A stretch of 17,539 nt of DNA, taken from Deltaproteobacteria bacterium (GTDB taxonomy: Bacteria; Myxococcota; UBA796; SXON01). The stretch spans positions 1-17,539 of the forward strand of contig CANKNP010000070.1 of NCBI GenBank assembly GCA_947483545.1. The letters run 5' to 3'. A program made the translations under genes and the position numbers. Shown piece by piece: positions 7,154 through 13,686 of this stretch; within the stretch, counting starts at the first letter, position 1; the number at the start of each line of letters is the position of its first letter. The notes beneath the pieces are model-generated. The model was not told the origin of the DNA, ran no database searches, and saw nothing but the letters and a program-made list of their open reading frames with translations.

Positions 7154-7388
7154 GACCAAGAGTTAGCACCGTTCACGCGAAGGTGCGAATTCTTTTTCGC
7201 ACCCTGCTTTGTGGGGGGCCAAGCCCCCCACGACCCCCCGGCGAGCCGAGATGCGCTCGACTACGAGCGCGTGGCCGCTTTCGTCGGGAGTACCCTCCGA
7301 AACCGGCCCTCGGCTCGGGTGCGCTTGAGCATGTGCGGGGAGCTTCGGGGGTGCCTTCGCCGCGCGATTCATCGCGCTCCCGCGGTCC
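7154..7388. other. 235-bp intergenic region packed with inverted repeats
   Basis: No convincing gene lies here. Perfect inverted repeats are: 7182-7188 with 7197-7203 (7 bp, 8-nt loop); 7211-7219 with 7223-7231 (9 bp GTGGGGGGC / GCCCCCCAC, 3-nt loop); 7253-7259 with 7264-7270 (7 bp, ACTA loop, extendable by a G-T and an A-T pair); 7242-7250 with 7309-7317 (9 bp, enclosing the previous hairpin); and 7362-7368 with 7371-7377 (7 bp). None is followed by a clear T-run on either strand. The region must contain the 3' end of the SUMF1-domain lipoprotein transcript and probably the promoter of the START-like gene. A structured RNA or a dispersed repeat element is possible. Confidence 0.5.
7211..7231. 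repeat. Perfect G/C-run hairpin
   Basis: Nine-base arms GTGGGGGGC and GCCCCCCAC are separated by CAA, and a further run of C follows at 7234-7239. The shape is unlike the coding regions around it and recalls GC-rich dispersed hairpins or terminator stems. No T-tract follows on either strand, so a classical intrinsic terminator is not supported. Confidence 0.7.
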
Positions 7389-8192
7389 TCAGCGAGGATC
7401 CGCACAGCACCGAAACCCGGTGCTGTAATCGTGGTAGCTGAACTCATGCGCGCTGGTCGTGTAGCCACACCCTTCGCCGTTGATGCTCGCGTCCGCGTAG
7501 AACCCACCTTTGAAGGTTCCATTCGGGTCGTCCACCCACTCGTGCAGGTTGCCGTGCAGGTCGTAGACCCCAGCGGGGGTCACGCAATCCGGGTTGGCGC
7601 CGGCGGGGTCCTCGGTGCCGTCCTGCTGGTTGATGCCGGGGTCGTTCATGTGCTCCATGTCCCAAACGTCCGTGCAGTTGTCGAAGTAGTCGCAGACCGG
7701 GTGGGAGCCGCCGTAGCTGTCGTTGCAGGCGCCTTCGTCGTAGGCATCGCCGTAGGGGTAGGTGCGACCGTCGCCGGAAGGGTCCCCGGAGCAGGTGGTG
7801 AGCCACTCTTCGACGGTGCAGAGGCGCTTGCCAGCGTTCGCACACACGGTGGCCGCGACCTCGCCGGAGATGTAGCCCTGAGGGATCTCACCCTCCGCGG
7901 ACGCGGCGACGCCATCGGTGGTGATCGCCCCTTCGGGCACATCGAAAGGGGACCAGCCGACGATGTAGGCCTCCCAGCGATCCACGCAGAAGGCGCCTAC
8001 CTCGGCCATCTCCGTGGGACATGGCCCGACGTTTGTGTCGGAATCGGCGTGGGTATCCGAATCGGCGTCCGTGTCCGAATCTGCGTCGGTGTCGGTGTCG
8101 GCGTCCCCGTCGGGCGGGTTCGTGTCCGCGCCAGGGGGCGACTCCCGCGTGGAGGGTTCGGGCGTGCAGGCCAACGAGAGGAGGAGGTACAT
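7389..8192 (-). CDS. Lipoprotein with Asp-rich linker and SUMF1/FGE-sulfatase domain (catalytic Cys motif absent)
   Basis: The protein has 267 residues and starts at ATG 8192-8190. The N-terminus MYLLLSLAC is a very short lipoprotein signal with lipidated Cys9. Residues ~28-54 are a low-complexity Asp/Ser/Thr/Ala linker, probably a flexible spacer on the cell surface or in the periplasm. Residues ~58-265 form a formylglycine-generating-enzyme (SUMF1) fold: FCVDRWEAY, GKRLCTVEEWLTTC, TYPYGD, GVYDLHGNLHEWVDD, FKGGFY and the C-terminal STGFRCC. True FGEs carry two active cysteines just after the GG(S/F) strand (CH...C); here that segment is GGFYADASINGEG, so oxidase activity is not expected. Many Cys (11 after the lipid anchor) suggest disulfides. 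Such domains often act as ligand-binding modules, but the ligand here is unknown. It is separated from rplQ by a terminator. Confidence 0.88.
   Translation of the reverse strand: MYLLLSLACTPEPSTRESPPGADTNPPDGDADTDTDADSDTDADSDTHADSDTNVGPCPTEMAEVGAFCVDRWEAYIVGWSPFDVPEGAITTDGVAASAEGEIPQGYISGEVAATVCANAGKRLCTVEEWLTTCSGDPSGDGRTYPYGDAYDEGACNDSYGGSHPVCDYFDNCTDVWDMEHMNDPGINQQDGTEDPAGANPDCVTPAGVYDLHGNLHEWVDDPNGTFKGGFYADASINGEGCGYTTSAHEFSYHDYSTGFRCCADPR
8031..8111 (-). repeat. Imperfect 18-nt repeats encoding the Asp/Ser/Thr linker
   Basis: On the plus strand the unit GTGTCCGAATCGGCGTCC recurs with small changes, encoding alternating Asp with Ser, Thr or Ala (DADTDTDADSDTDADSDT). Repeats of this kind can expand or contract by slippage, so linker length may vary between strains. 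Confidence 0.8.
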
Positions 8193-8281
8193 CGGCGGCG
8201 GATATCCCGCCGGTGTGCAGCGGCGTTCACGGCGAAGGCGGACCGCGCAGGGCGAGGCTCCAAGCCGCCCAAGCGCGCGAA

Positions 8282-8311
8282 GGCCCCGCCCGGATCGCTC
8301 CGAGCGGGGCC
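8282..8311 (-). terminator. GC-rich hairpin after rplQ
   Basis: GGCCCCGC (8282-8289) pairs perfectly with GCGGGGCC (8304-8311), and an inner CGGA/TCCG stem (8291-8294 with 8299-8302) sits after one mismatch. It lies about 20 bp beyond the rplQ stop codon in the direction of transcription, before the next gene. The sequence after it (TTCGCGCGC) has no T-run, so it may act with Rho or as a barrier to 3' exonucleases. A second perfect 9-bp repeat, 8318-8326 with 8342-8350, spans the rplQ stop codon. Confidence 0.7.
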
Positions 8312-8329
8312 GTTGCTGCCGAGCGGAGC

Positions 8330-8776
8330 TTACGCCTCAGCCCGCTCGGCCTTGGGCACACAGTCCTCGGTCACCAGCTCCAAGAGCACCATGTCGGCCT
8401 GATCGCCAGGGCGCTTTTGGAGCTTGTAGATCCGGGTGTAGCCGCCCGGACGGGTCGCGTACCGGTCGCTGTACTCGGTGAAAATCGTGTGCAGCACGTC
8501 CTTGGAGTTCACCCAGCGGCCCGCAAGCCGGATGGCGTGCACCCGGCGGGCGAGCGCGCTCTTCAGCGCTTCATCCGCGAGGCTCGCCAACGACGCGTTG
8601 GGGACGCGCTTACTGAGGGTGATCACCTTGTCCGCGATGCGACGTGCCTCTTTGGCCCGGGCCTCGGTGGTGCGAATCCGGCCATGCTCCATGAGGGACG
8701 TGACCATGTTCATCAACATCGCGTTGCGGTGCGAGGAGACGAGGCTGAGCTTGTTGCCGCCGTGTTTATGACGCAT
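8330..8776 (-). CDS. rplQ: 50S ribosomal protein L17 (bL17)
   Basis: This 148-residue large-subunit protein starts at ATG 8776-8774, 9 bp after the rpoA stop, with an AAGG ribosome-binding site overlapping that stop (TAAGGC). The N-terminal signature MRHKHGGNKLSLVSSHRNAM is followed by MVTSLMEHGRIRTTEARAKE, the diagnostic L17 core near the peptide exit tunnel. GGYTRIYKLQKRPGDQADM is the conserved C-terminal part of the domain, ending in an acidic ELVTEDCVPKAERAEA tail. It is the last gene of the cluster, as in most bacteria where rplQ follows rpoA. Confidence 0.98.
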   Translation of the reverse strand: MRHKHGGNKLSLVSSHRNAMLMNMVTSLMEHGRIRTTEARAKEARRIADKVITLSKRVPNASLASLADEALKSALARRVHAIRLAGRWVNSKDVLHTIFTEYSDRYATRPGGYTRIYKLQKRPGDQADMVLLELVTEDCVPKAERAEA

Positions 8777-8785
8777 TGGAGTGCC

Positions 8786-9790
8786 TTAGCCCCGGTTCTT
8801 GGGGAAGTTGGTGAGCTTCATGCCCAGGGAGAGGTTGTACTCGGTCAGCAGATCCTTGATCTCGTTCAAGGACTTGCGACCGAAGTTCTTGGTCTTGAGC
8901 ATCTCGGCCTCGGACTTCTCCACGAGCTGCCAGATGTACTCGATGCCAGCGTTCTGCAGGCAGTTCGCCGCGCGAACGGACAGGTTCAGCTCGTCTACGC
9001 GCTTGTAGAGCGCCTCGGAGTAGCTGGCCTCTGCGCTGGACTCGCTGCCCATGCTCGGCTCATCCACTTCCTGGAAGTTGATGAAGACCTGCAGCTGCTC
9101 CTTGAGGATCTTCGCCGCGAAGGCGAGCGCATCCCGGGGGTTGACGCTCCCGTTGGTCCAGATCTCCACGGCGAGCTTGTCATAGTCCGTGCGGTTGCCG
9201 ACGCGGGCGTTGGTCACCGTGAAGCGCACGCGCCGGATCGGCGAGTGGCTGGCGTCCACCGGGATGGTTCCGATGGGGCGCTCGGCGTTCTTGCTCTTGT
9301 CCGCCGCGACGTAGCCCTTGCCCATGCCGACCGAGAGCTCGGCCATGAAGCGGCCGACGCCCGTGATGGTGCAGATCACGTGGTCGGGGTTGAGCAGCTT
9401 GGCCGCCCCGCTGAACCGGATGTCCGACGCGCGGACGATGCGGGTCTGACCCTGCGCGCCCTCGACATCCACCGTGCCGGTGAAAGCCTCGGTCCGCTCG
9501 GTCTGGATGAGCAAGCCCTTGATGTTCAGGACGATCTCTGTGACGTCCTCGATGATGCCGGGGATGGACGTGAACTCGTGGAGTACACCCTCGATCTTCA
9601 CGTTGGTGACGGCCGCGCCCTGCAGGCTCGAGAGCAGCACGCGACGAAGCGAGTTGCCCAGGGTCGTGCCGAAGCCGCGCTCAAGCGGCTTGACGACGAA
9701 CTTGCCGTAGGTGTTGGTCGGGTGCCCATCGACTTCAAGGCCGCGGGGCTTGTGGAGAGAGCGCCAGTTGCTGTAGTAGGTCTCGTTCAT
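8786..9790 (-). CDS. rpoA: DNA-directed RNA polymerase subunit alpha
   Basis: This 334-residue alpha subunit nucleates RNA polymerase assembly and contacts UP elements and activators. The N-terminal domain carries [20 protein letters not shown] (~35-54), the classic dimerisation helix, and [20 protein letters not shown] linker (~240-258) rich in Ser/Glu leads to the C-terminal domain with [16 protein letters not shown] (Arg273 matches the DNA-binding Arg265 of E. coli), [17 protein letters not shown], and GLSLGM-like NLSLGMKL. The start ATG 9790-9788 has a GGAG ribosome-binding site about 9 nt upstream. Its leader is a 169-bp structured gap where rpsD would usually lie, so it may have its own promoter or attenuator. 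Confidence 0.98.
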   Translation of the reverse strand: MNETYYSNWRSLHKPRGLEVDGHPTNTYGKFVVKPLERGFGTTLGNSLRRVLLSSLQGAAVTNVKIEGVLHEFTSIPGIIEDVTEIVLNIKGLLIQTERTEAFTGTVDVEGAQGQTRIVRASDIRFSGAAKLLNPDHVICTITGVGRFMAELSVGMGKGYVAADKSKNAERPIGTIPVDASHSPIRRVRFTVTNARVGNRTDYDKLAVEIWTNGSVNPRDALAFAAKILKEQLQVFINFQEVDEPSMGSESSAEASYSEALYKRVDELNLSVRAANCLQNAGIEYIWQLVEKSEAEMLKTKNFGRKSLNEIKDLLTEYNLSLGMKLTNFPKNRG

Positions 9791-9849
9791 GTGAAAGCTC
9801 CGAAACGGGCTTCGTGCTGCGTAGCCAACGCAAGCTCATCGCCCGGTCG

Positions 9850-9898
9850 AAAAATCCCCTTCTGCGGAGAACCGCAGAGGTCGGCGAAACCGAAGGGG
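9850..9898 (-). terminator. Second terminator-like structure upstream of rpoA
   Basis: CCCCTT (9856-9861) pairs with AAGGGG (9893-9898) and encloses a strong hairpin (CTGCGG 9862-9867 with CCGCAG 9872-9877, loop AGAA on the plus strand). On the minus strand the closing stem is followed directly by ATTTTT (9855-9850). This is an intrinsic terminator shape placed about 60 bp before the rpoA start, and could act as an attenuator. Confidence 0.55.
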
Positions 9899-9919
9899 TG
9901 GGCCGAGAGGCCCGGGAGG

Positions 9920-9952
9920 AAAAAAGGGAAAGGCCGGTCCCGAGGAACCGGC
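9920..9952 (-). terminator. Intrinsic terminator after rpsK
   Basis: On the minus strand, just after the rpsK stop, GCCGGTTCC is followed by TCG and GGACCGGC, a stem of eight pairs with one bulged base, then CTTTCCCTTTTTT (T-rich, 9931-9920). The hairpin with the U-tract is a good Rho-independent terminator, placed where rpsD would normally continue the operon. Confidence 0.75.
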
Positions 9953-9959
9953 GGATCGA

Positions 9960-10358
9960 TCAGACGCGGCGGCGCTTGGGGGGGCGGCAACCGTTGTGAG
10001 GGATCGGGGTCACGTCCGTGATCATGGTGACGCGGAGGCCGGCGTTCTGGATTGCGCGGAGGGCGCTCTCCCGACCGGACCCAGGGCCCTTGATGACCAC
10101 GCCGGCGGTCTTCATGCCGTTCTCCACAGCCTTGCGGGCGGCGTCCTCGGCGACGAGCTGGGCAGCGAAGGGCGTGCTCTTGCGCGAGCCCTTGAAGCCC
10201 TTCACGCCGGCCGACGACCAGGAAACGGTGTTCCCGGCGGCGTCCGTGACGGTGACGATGGTGTTGTTGAACGTGCTCTGGATGTGCACGACGCCGTGGG
10301 GCACGTTCTTCTTGACGCGCTTCGGGCCTTTCTTCTTTGCGGCTGCTGCGGTTGCCAT
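9960..10358 (-). CDS. rpsK: 30S ribosomal protein S11 (uS11)
   Basis: This 132-residue protein of the 30S platform starts at ATG 10358-10356, behind a GGGAG ribosome-binding site. After a basic Ala/Lys-rich N-terminus the conserved core is visible: [44 protein letters not shown] and [16 protein letters not shown]. The C-terminus ends [18 protein letters not shown], which is the universal uS11 signature next to mRNA and S7. It lies 9 bp after rpsM. Downstream, in place of rpsD, is a terminator. Confidence 0.98.
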   Translation of the reverse strand: MATAAAAKKKGPKRVKKNVPHGVVHIQSTFNNTIVTVTDAAGNTVSWSSAGVKGFKGSRKSTPFAAQLVAEDAARKAVENGMKTAGVVIKGPGSGRESALRAIQNAGLRVTMITDVTPIPHNGCRPPKRRRV

Positions 10359-10367
10359 GGTGTCTCC

Positions 10368-10733
10368 CTACTTCTTCTTCGCGACGGCGCGACGAGGGCC
10401 CTTGCGGGTCCGAGCGTTGGTGTGGGTGCGCTGGCCGCGCACGGGCAGGCCGCGCTTGTGGCGGCTACCGCGGTAGGTGCCGAGGTCGATGAGTCGCTTG
10501 ATGTTCATCGCGACCTCCTTCCGAAGCTCGCCCTCAACGCGGTATTCACGCTGGAGCACGTCGCGGATGCGGGCGATGTCCGTGTCGGCGAGGTCCTGGG
10601 TGCGGATGCTCCCGTCGACCTGGGCCTTGGCAAGGACATCGACGGCGTTCTTGCGGCCGATTCCGTAGAGGTAGCCAAGCGCAATGTCGATGCGCTTGTT
10701 GCGGGGAAGGTCAACGCCTTCAATACGTGCCAT
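10368..10733 (-). CDS. rpsM: 30S ribosomal protein S13 (uS13)
   Basis: This 121-residue protein of the 30S head contacts the large subunit and P-site tRNA. The N-terminus [20 protein letters not shown] and the following YGIGRKNA form the conserved helix-turn-helix start. [17 protein letters not shown] precedes the diagnostic C-terminal [20 protein letters not shown], and a basic tail [10 protein letters not shown] reaches the decoding area. The start ATG 10733-10731 has an AGGAGA ribosome-binding site overlapping the rpmJ stop region. Confidence 0.98.
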   Translation of the reverse strand: MARIEGVDLPRNKRIDIALGYLYGIGRKNAVDVLAKAQVDGSIRTQDLADTDIARIRDVLQREYRVEGELRKEVAMNIKRLIDLGTYRGSRHKRGLPVRGQRTHTNARTRKGPRRAVAKKK

Positions 10734-10742
10734 GTGTTTCTC

Positions 10743-10856
10743 CTAGCCCTGACGCTGCTTGTGTTTCACATTGGTGCAGATGATCCGCACGACGCCGCGT
10801 CGTCGAACGACGCTGCACTTGTCACAGATGACCTTTACGGAGGCCTTGACTTTCAT
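10743..10856 (-). CDS. rpmJ: 50S ribosomal protein L36 (bL36), zinc-binding form
   Basis: A 37-residue gene is read directly from the sequence, ATG 10856-10854 to TAG 10745-10743. The translation starts [20 protein letters not shown] and ends [13 protein letters not shown]. The zinc ligands C11, C14, C27 and H32 are all present, so this is the C+ (zinc-binding) paralogue. The length and sequence pattern fit bL36 exactly. It sits between map and rpsM, the usual rpmJ position, but without infA before it. A GAGGAG ribosome-binding site lies just upstream. Zinc-replete growth is implied only as far as this form is expected to bind Zn. Confidence 0.97.
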   Translation of the reverse strand: MKVKASVKVICDKCSVVRRRGVVRIICTNVKHKQRQG

Positions 10857-10869
10857 GATGAACTCCTCG

Positions 10870-10885
10870 CCAGGCGTTCGCCTGG
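10870..10885 (-). promoter_or_regulatory. Small hairpin between map and rpmJ
   Basis: CCAGGCG (10870-10876) and CGCCTGG (10879-10885) form a perfect inverted repeat immediately after the map stop codon. The rpmJ ribosome-binding site GAGGAG starts only three bases further on. There is no T-run, so it is more likely a translational or mRNA-stability element than a terminator. Confidence 0.45.
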
Positions 10886-10886
10886 T

Positions 10887-11678
10887 TCAACGGATGGTGG
10901 GCTGGGGGAAGGGCACGGGATCGAGGGTTGTCAGGATCTCGGGGCCCTTGGGGGTGATCGCTACAGTGTGTTCGAAGTGAGCCGAGCGGCTAGCATCTTC
11001 CGTCACCACTGTCCACTGGTCGGACAGGGTTTTGATCGCGCCGCGACCGCGGGTGATCATGGGCTCGATGGCGATGACCATACCAGTCACCAGGGGCACG
11101 CCGGTACCCCGTTTGCCGTAGTTCGGCACACTCGGCTCTTCGTGGAGCCGGCGCCCGATGCCGTGGCCGACCATGTCGGTGACAACCCCGTAGCCTTTGG
11201 GCGTGACGTGCTGCTCGACCGCGTACCCGATGTCGCCCACGCGCTTGCCATGCCTGGCTTCTGCGATCCCGATGAACAGTGCCTCCCGGGTACCGTCCAG
11301 GAGGGCCTGGTCCTCCGGCGACCCAGGCGGCATCAGCATCGTGAACGCGGTGTCCGCGTAGTAGCCGCCGTAGACGAGCCCGAAATCCAGGCTGACGAGG
11401 TCTCCCTCCCGGACGCGCCGTTTTCCGGGAATGCCGTGAACGACCTGCTCGTTAATGGAAATGCAGATCGAGGCCGGGTAAGGGACCTTGCCGGGCTTGT
11501 AGCCAAGAAACGCAGGTTTGGCTTGGACAGCACGGATGGCCGCTTCGGTGATCTGGTCGATCTCCTTGGTCGTCACCCCAACCGCGACGGCGCCACGTAC
11601 GCGCTCGACCACCTCGGCGAGCTTGCGCCCTGCGGAGCGCATCACATCCAGCTCCCAGCCCTCTCGAACCGCGATCAT
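10887..11678 (-). CDS. map: Type I methionine aminopeptidase
   Basis: This 263-residue metalloprotease removes the initiator Met from nascent proteins. The metal ligands of the pita-bread fold are all present: Asp98 (SLDFG), Asp109 (YYADTAF), His172 (GHGIG), Glu205 (IEPM) and Glu236 (FEHT). The catalytic His81 (QVVHGIP) and His179 (RLHEEP) are also present. Length and lack of an N-terminal extension make it type Ia as in E. coli (264 residues). The start ATG 11678-11676 is 5 bp after the adk stop. It sits between adk and rpmJ, as in many bacteria with secY-adk-map order. Confidence 0.98.
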   Translation of the reverse strand: MIAVREGWELDVMRSAGRKLAEVVERVRGAVAVGVTTKEIDQITEAAIRAVQAKPAFLGYKPGKVPYPASICISINEQVVHGIPGKRRVREGDLVSLDFGLVYGGYYADTAFTMLMPPGSPEDQALLDGTREALFIGIAEARHGKRVGDIGYAVEQHVTPKGYGVVTDMVGHGIGRRLHEEPSVPNYGKRGTGVPLVTGMVIAIEPMITRGRGAIKTLSDQWTVVTEDASRSAHFEHTVAITPKGPEILTTLDPVPFPQPTIR

Positions 11679-11683
11679 CGCGC

Positions 11684-12325
11684 CTACAGGGAGAGGGCGG
11701 CGAAGATGCGCGCTTTGACCACGTCGATATCGCCGGTCCCGTCAAGGTCGTGAACCTTGGCGTTGGCGCGTAGCACCGGCAGCACCGCCGCCGTCTGCGC
11801 GTTGTATTCGTCAAGGCGCTTTTGCACGACGTCGGCGCGGTCGTCCTTGCGCTGCACGACCTCCGAGGAGCCGCACTTGCGACACGTCGGACCCGGCGGG
11901 TTGTAGGTCAGATGGTAGGTCGCGCTGCAGACCGAACAGGTGCGCCGCCCCGTGATGCGCTCGAGGATGGCCGTCTCCGGCACCTCCAGCGAGAGGACGG
12001 CGTCGATGGCCCGTCCGTGCCCCCGAAGCCAAGCGAGCAGCCACTCCGTCTGAGCCACCGACCTCGGGAACCCGTCGAAGAGGACGCCGCCCTGCGCATC
12101 CGCCTCCATCAGCCGGTCGGCGACGAGGTTGCAGGTAACGGAGTCGGGCACGAGGCCGCCCTGGTCCATGAAGGACCGCGCGAGCTTTCCGAGATCCGTG
12201 CCCTCCCGAAGGTGCCTGCGGAAAATGTCCCCGGTCGCCACATGCGGAACCCCGAGGCGGACCGCGAGGTCCTTGGCCTGGGTGCCCTTGCCCGAGCCGG
12301 GCGGACCGAAGAGAAGCACGTTCAT
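11684..12325 (-). CDS. adk: Adenylate kinase, long form with zinc-finger LID
   Basis: The start ATG 12325-12323 is chosen because it puts the P-loop GPPGSGKGT at residues 7-15, as in all adenylate kinases; a longer open frame upstream overlaps secY and lacks homology. The 213-residue enzyme interconverts 2 ADP with ATP and AMP. DGFPRSVAQ (~84-92) is the AMP-binding signature, and RITGRR leads into the LID. The LID has four Cys (130, 133, 148, 151) in CxxC...CxxC form, the zinc-binding LID of many bacteria, unlike the E. coli His/Ser/Asp version. KDDRADVVQKRLDEY is the conserved LID-closing helix. A GAGGG ribosome-binding site lies just after the secY stop. Confidence 0.98.
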   Translation of the reverse strand: MNVLLFGPPGSGKGTQAKDLAVRLGVPHVATGDIFRRHLREGTDLGKLARSFMDQGGLVPDSVTCNLVADRLMEADAQGGVLFDGFPRSVAQTEWLLAWLRGHGRAIDAVLSLEVPETAILERITGRRTCSVCSATYHLTYNPPGPTCRKCGSSEVVQRKDDRADVVQKRLDEYNAQTAAVLPVLRANAKVHDLDGTGDIDVVKARIFAALSL

Positions 12326-12333
12326 GGCGCCCT

Positions 12334-13686
12334 CTATGTGGCCTGTCCAGCCGCGCCGATCAACATCTGCCGCCGGCCCTTGAGCACGCCGCCGGCCGGG
12401 CCTTGGAGCCCGTCGTAGTGGCGAGTAAGGAGCTGGGCTTCGATCTGCGCGACGGTGTCCAAGCTGACGCCGACGACGATGAGCAAGCTCGTGCCGCCGA
12501 AAGCGAATGGGATGCCCCACTGTGCGATGAGCAACGTCGGGAGGATGCACACGGCGGCGAGGTACAAGGCGCCGGCCCCGGTGAGCTTGTTCAGCAGCTT
12601 GTCGATGTACTCAGCTGTGCGCTTGCCCGGGCGAATGCCGGGAATGTAGGCCTGGCTCTTCTTCAGGTTGTCCGCAACGTCCACGGGGTTGAACATCAAC
12701 GCGGTGTAGAAGAAGGAGAAGAACACGATCATCACGACGTAGAAGTAGTCGTAAAGCCACGCGCCGGGGCTCATCTGGGAGGCGAAGGCCTGCACTGCCG
12801 GGTACTGCGCCAGCGCGGGGATTTGGGCCAGCGTGGGCGGGAGGGCCAACACGGAAGAGGCGAAGATGGGGGGAATGACGCCCGTGGTGTTGATCTTGAG
12901 CGGGAGGTGGTTGTTCCCAGCGTAGACACGACGCCCGGAGACACGCTTGGCATGCTGAATCGGGATGCGCACCTGCGCCCGCTCAATCCAGACGATGAGG
13001 GCGATCACGATGACCATGACGACCACAAGGATCGCACACTGGAGCAGCGACAGCTCGTTCAACGACACCTTGTCGTACAAGGCGCGGATTCCGCTGGGTA
13101 GCTGGGACAAGATGCCCGCGGTGATGATCAAGCTCGAGCCGTTGCCAATGCCACGCTCGGAGATCTGTTCGCCGAGCCACATCACAAAGCAGCTGCCAGC
13201 GGTCATTGTGATCGCGGTGATCACCTGGAATTCGAACCCCGGGTTGAGCACCAGGTCATGGCCTGCGCCGGTCTTCATGGTCTCCAGCGTGGTCGCCAAC
13301 AACGTGGCTTGCACCAGCGCGATCGCGATGGTTCCATACCGTGTGTACTGCGTGATCTGGTTACGGCCCTGCTGGCCTTCCTTCGACAGCCTCTCCAACG
13401 ACGGAACCACTACGGTCAGGATCTGGACCAGGATGCTCGCCGTGATGTACGGCGTCACGCCGAGAACGAACACGCTGAACTGCTCCAGCGCCCCCCCGCT
13501 GAACATGTCGTACAGGCCGAACATCGAGTTCGCGCCGGTCTTGACCCACTCCGCCAGCGCCAGACGATCCACGCCAGGAGCCGGAATGTGGATTCCGAGG
13601 CGGAAGACCGCGAGCATCGCCAACGTGAAGAGGACGCGGCTCCGGAGATCCGGCATCTGCCAGATCGAGGAGAGCCAGCGTGTCAC
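12334..13686 (-). CDS. secY: Preprotein translocase subunit SecY
   Basis: This 450-residue channel subunit of SecYEG starts with GTG 13686-13684, overlapping the TGA of rplO (GTGA). About ten membrane segments are visible. Family motifs include FRLGIHIPAPGVD near the N-terminus, the plug-region SGGALEQFSVFVLGVTPYI, ASILVQILTVVVPSLERLSK, the EQISERGIGNGSSLII motif after TM4-5, QHAKRVSGRR, and in the C-terminal half IPGIRPGKRTAEYIDKLLNK with ALYLAAVCILP. LTRHYDGL near the C-terminus is typical. Its position between rplO and adk is classical. Confidence 0.98.
   Translation of the reverse strand: MTRWLSSIWQMPDLRSRVLFTLAMLAVFRLGIHIPAPGVDRLALAEWVKTGANSMFGLYDMFSGGALEQFSVFVLGVTPYITASILVQILTVVVPSLERLSKEGQQGRNQITQYTRYGTIAIALVQATLLATTLETMKTGAGHDLVLNPGFEFQVITAITMTAGSCFVMWLGEQISERGIGNGSSLIITAGILSQLPSGIRALYDKVSLNELSLLQCAILVVVMVIVIALIVWIERAQVRIPIQHAKRVSGRRVYAGNNHLPLKINTTGVIPPIFASSVLALPPTLAQIPALAQYPAVQAFASQMSPGAWLYDYFYVVMIVFFSFFYTALMFNPVDVADNLKKSQAYIPGIRPGKRTAEYIDKLLNKLTGAGALYLAAVCILPTLLIAQWGIPFAFGGTSLLIVVGVSLDTVAQIEAQLLTRHYDGLQGPAGGVLKGRRQMLIGAAGQAT

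Larger units (their letters stand above)
9791..9959 (-). promoter_or_regulatory. Structured leader / intergenic region between rpsK and rpoA
   Basis: This is by far the longest gap in the ribosomal cluster and holds no gene. In transcript order it has a hairpin with T-run (9920-9952), a GGGCC-GAGA-GGCCC hairpin (9900-9913), a branched stem with CCCCTT pairing to AAGGGG followed by ATTTTT (9850-9898), a small TGCGT/ACGCA hairpin (9818-9832), and the rpoA ribosome-binding site. No clear promoter consensus was found in the last 60 bp. The layout suits either termination plus a new promoter, or an attenuator controlling rpoA-rplQ. Confidence 0.6.

Noticed and set aside
7211..7231. G/C-run hairpin as a classical intrinsic terminator
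   Set aside because: No T-run follows on either strand, so it is recorded only as a repeat or structure.
7163..7522. Minus-strand open frame of 119 codons across the hairpin-rich gap
   Set aside because: It overlaps the lipoprotein 3' end in another frame, runs through the inverted repeats, and encodes a Pro/Ala/Arg-rich chain with no ribosome-binding site or motif.
8031..8111. Possible CRISPR-like array from the regular repeats
   Set aside because: The repeats are short, contiguous, in frame and encode a low-complexity linker; there are no spacers.
8021..10021. A 666-codon plus-strand open frame covering rplQ and rpoA
   Set aside because: It lies antisense to two certain genes; high GC lowers stop-codon frequency in the complementary frames.
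9996..11753. A 585-codon plus-strand open frame opposite rpsK, rpsM, rpmJ and map
   Set aside because: Antisense to four certain genes, biased composition, no recognisable motifs.
12326..12550. Upstream extension of adk
   Set aside because: The frame is open but overlaps secY; the ATG at 12325 puts the P-loop at the usual position and has its own ribosome-binding site.
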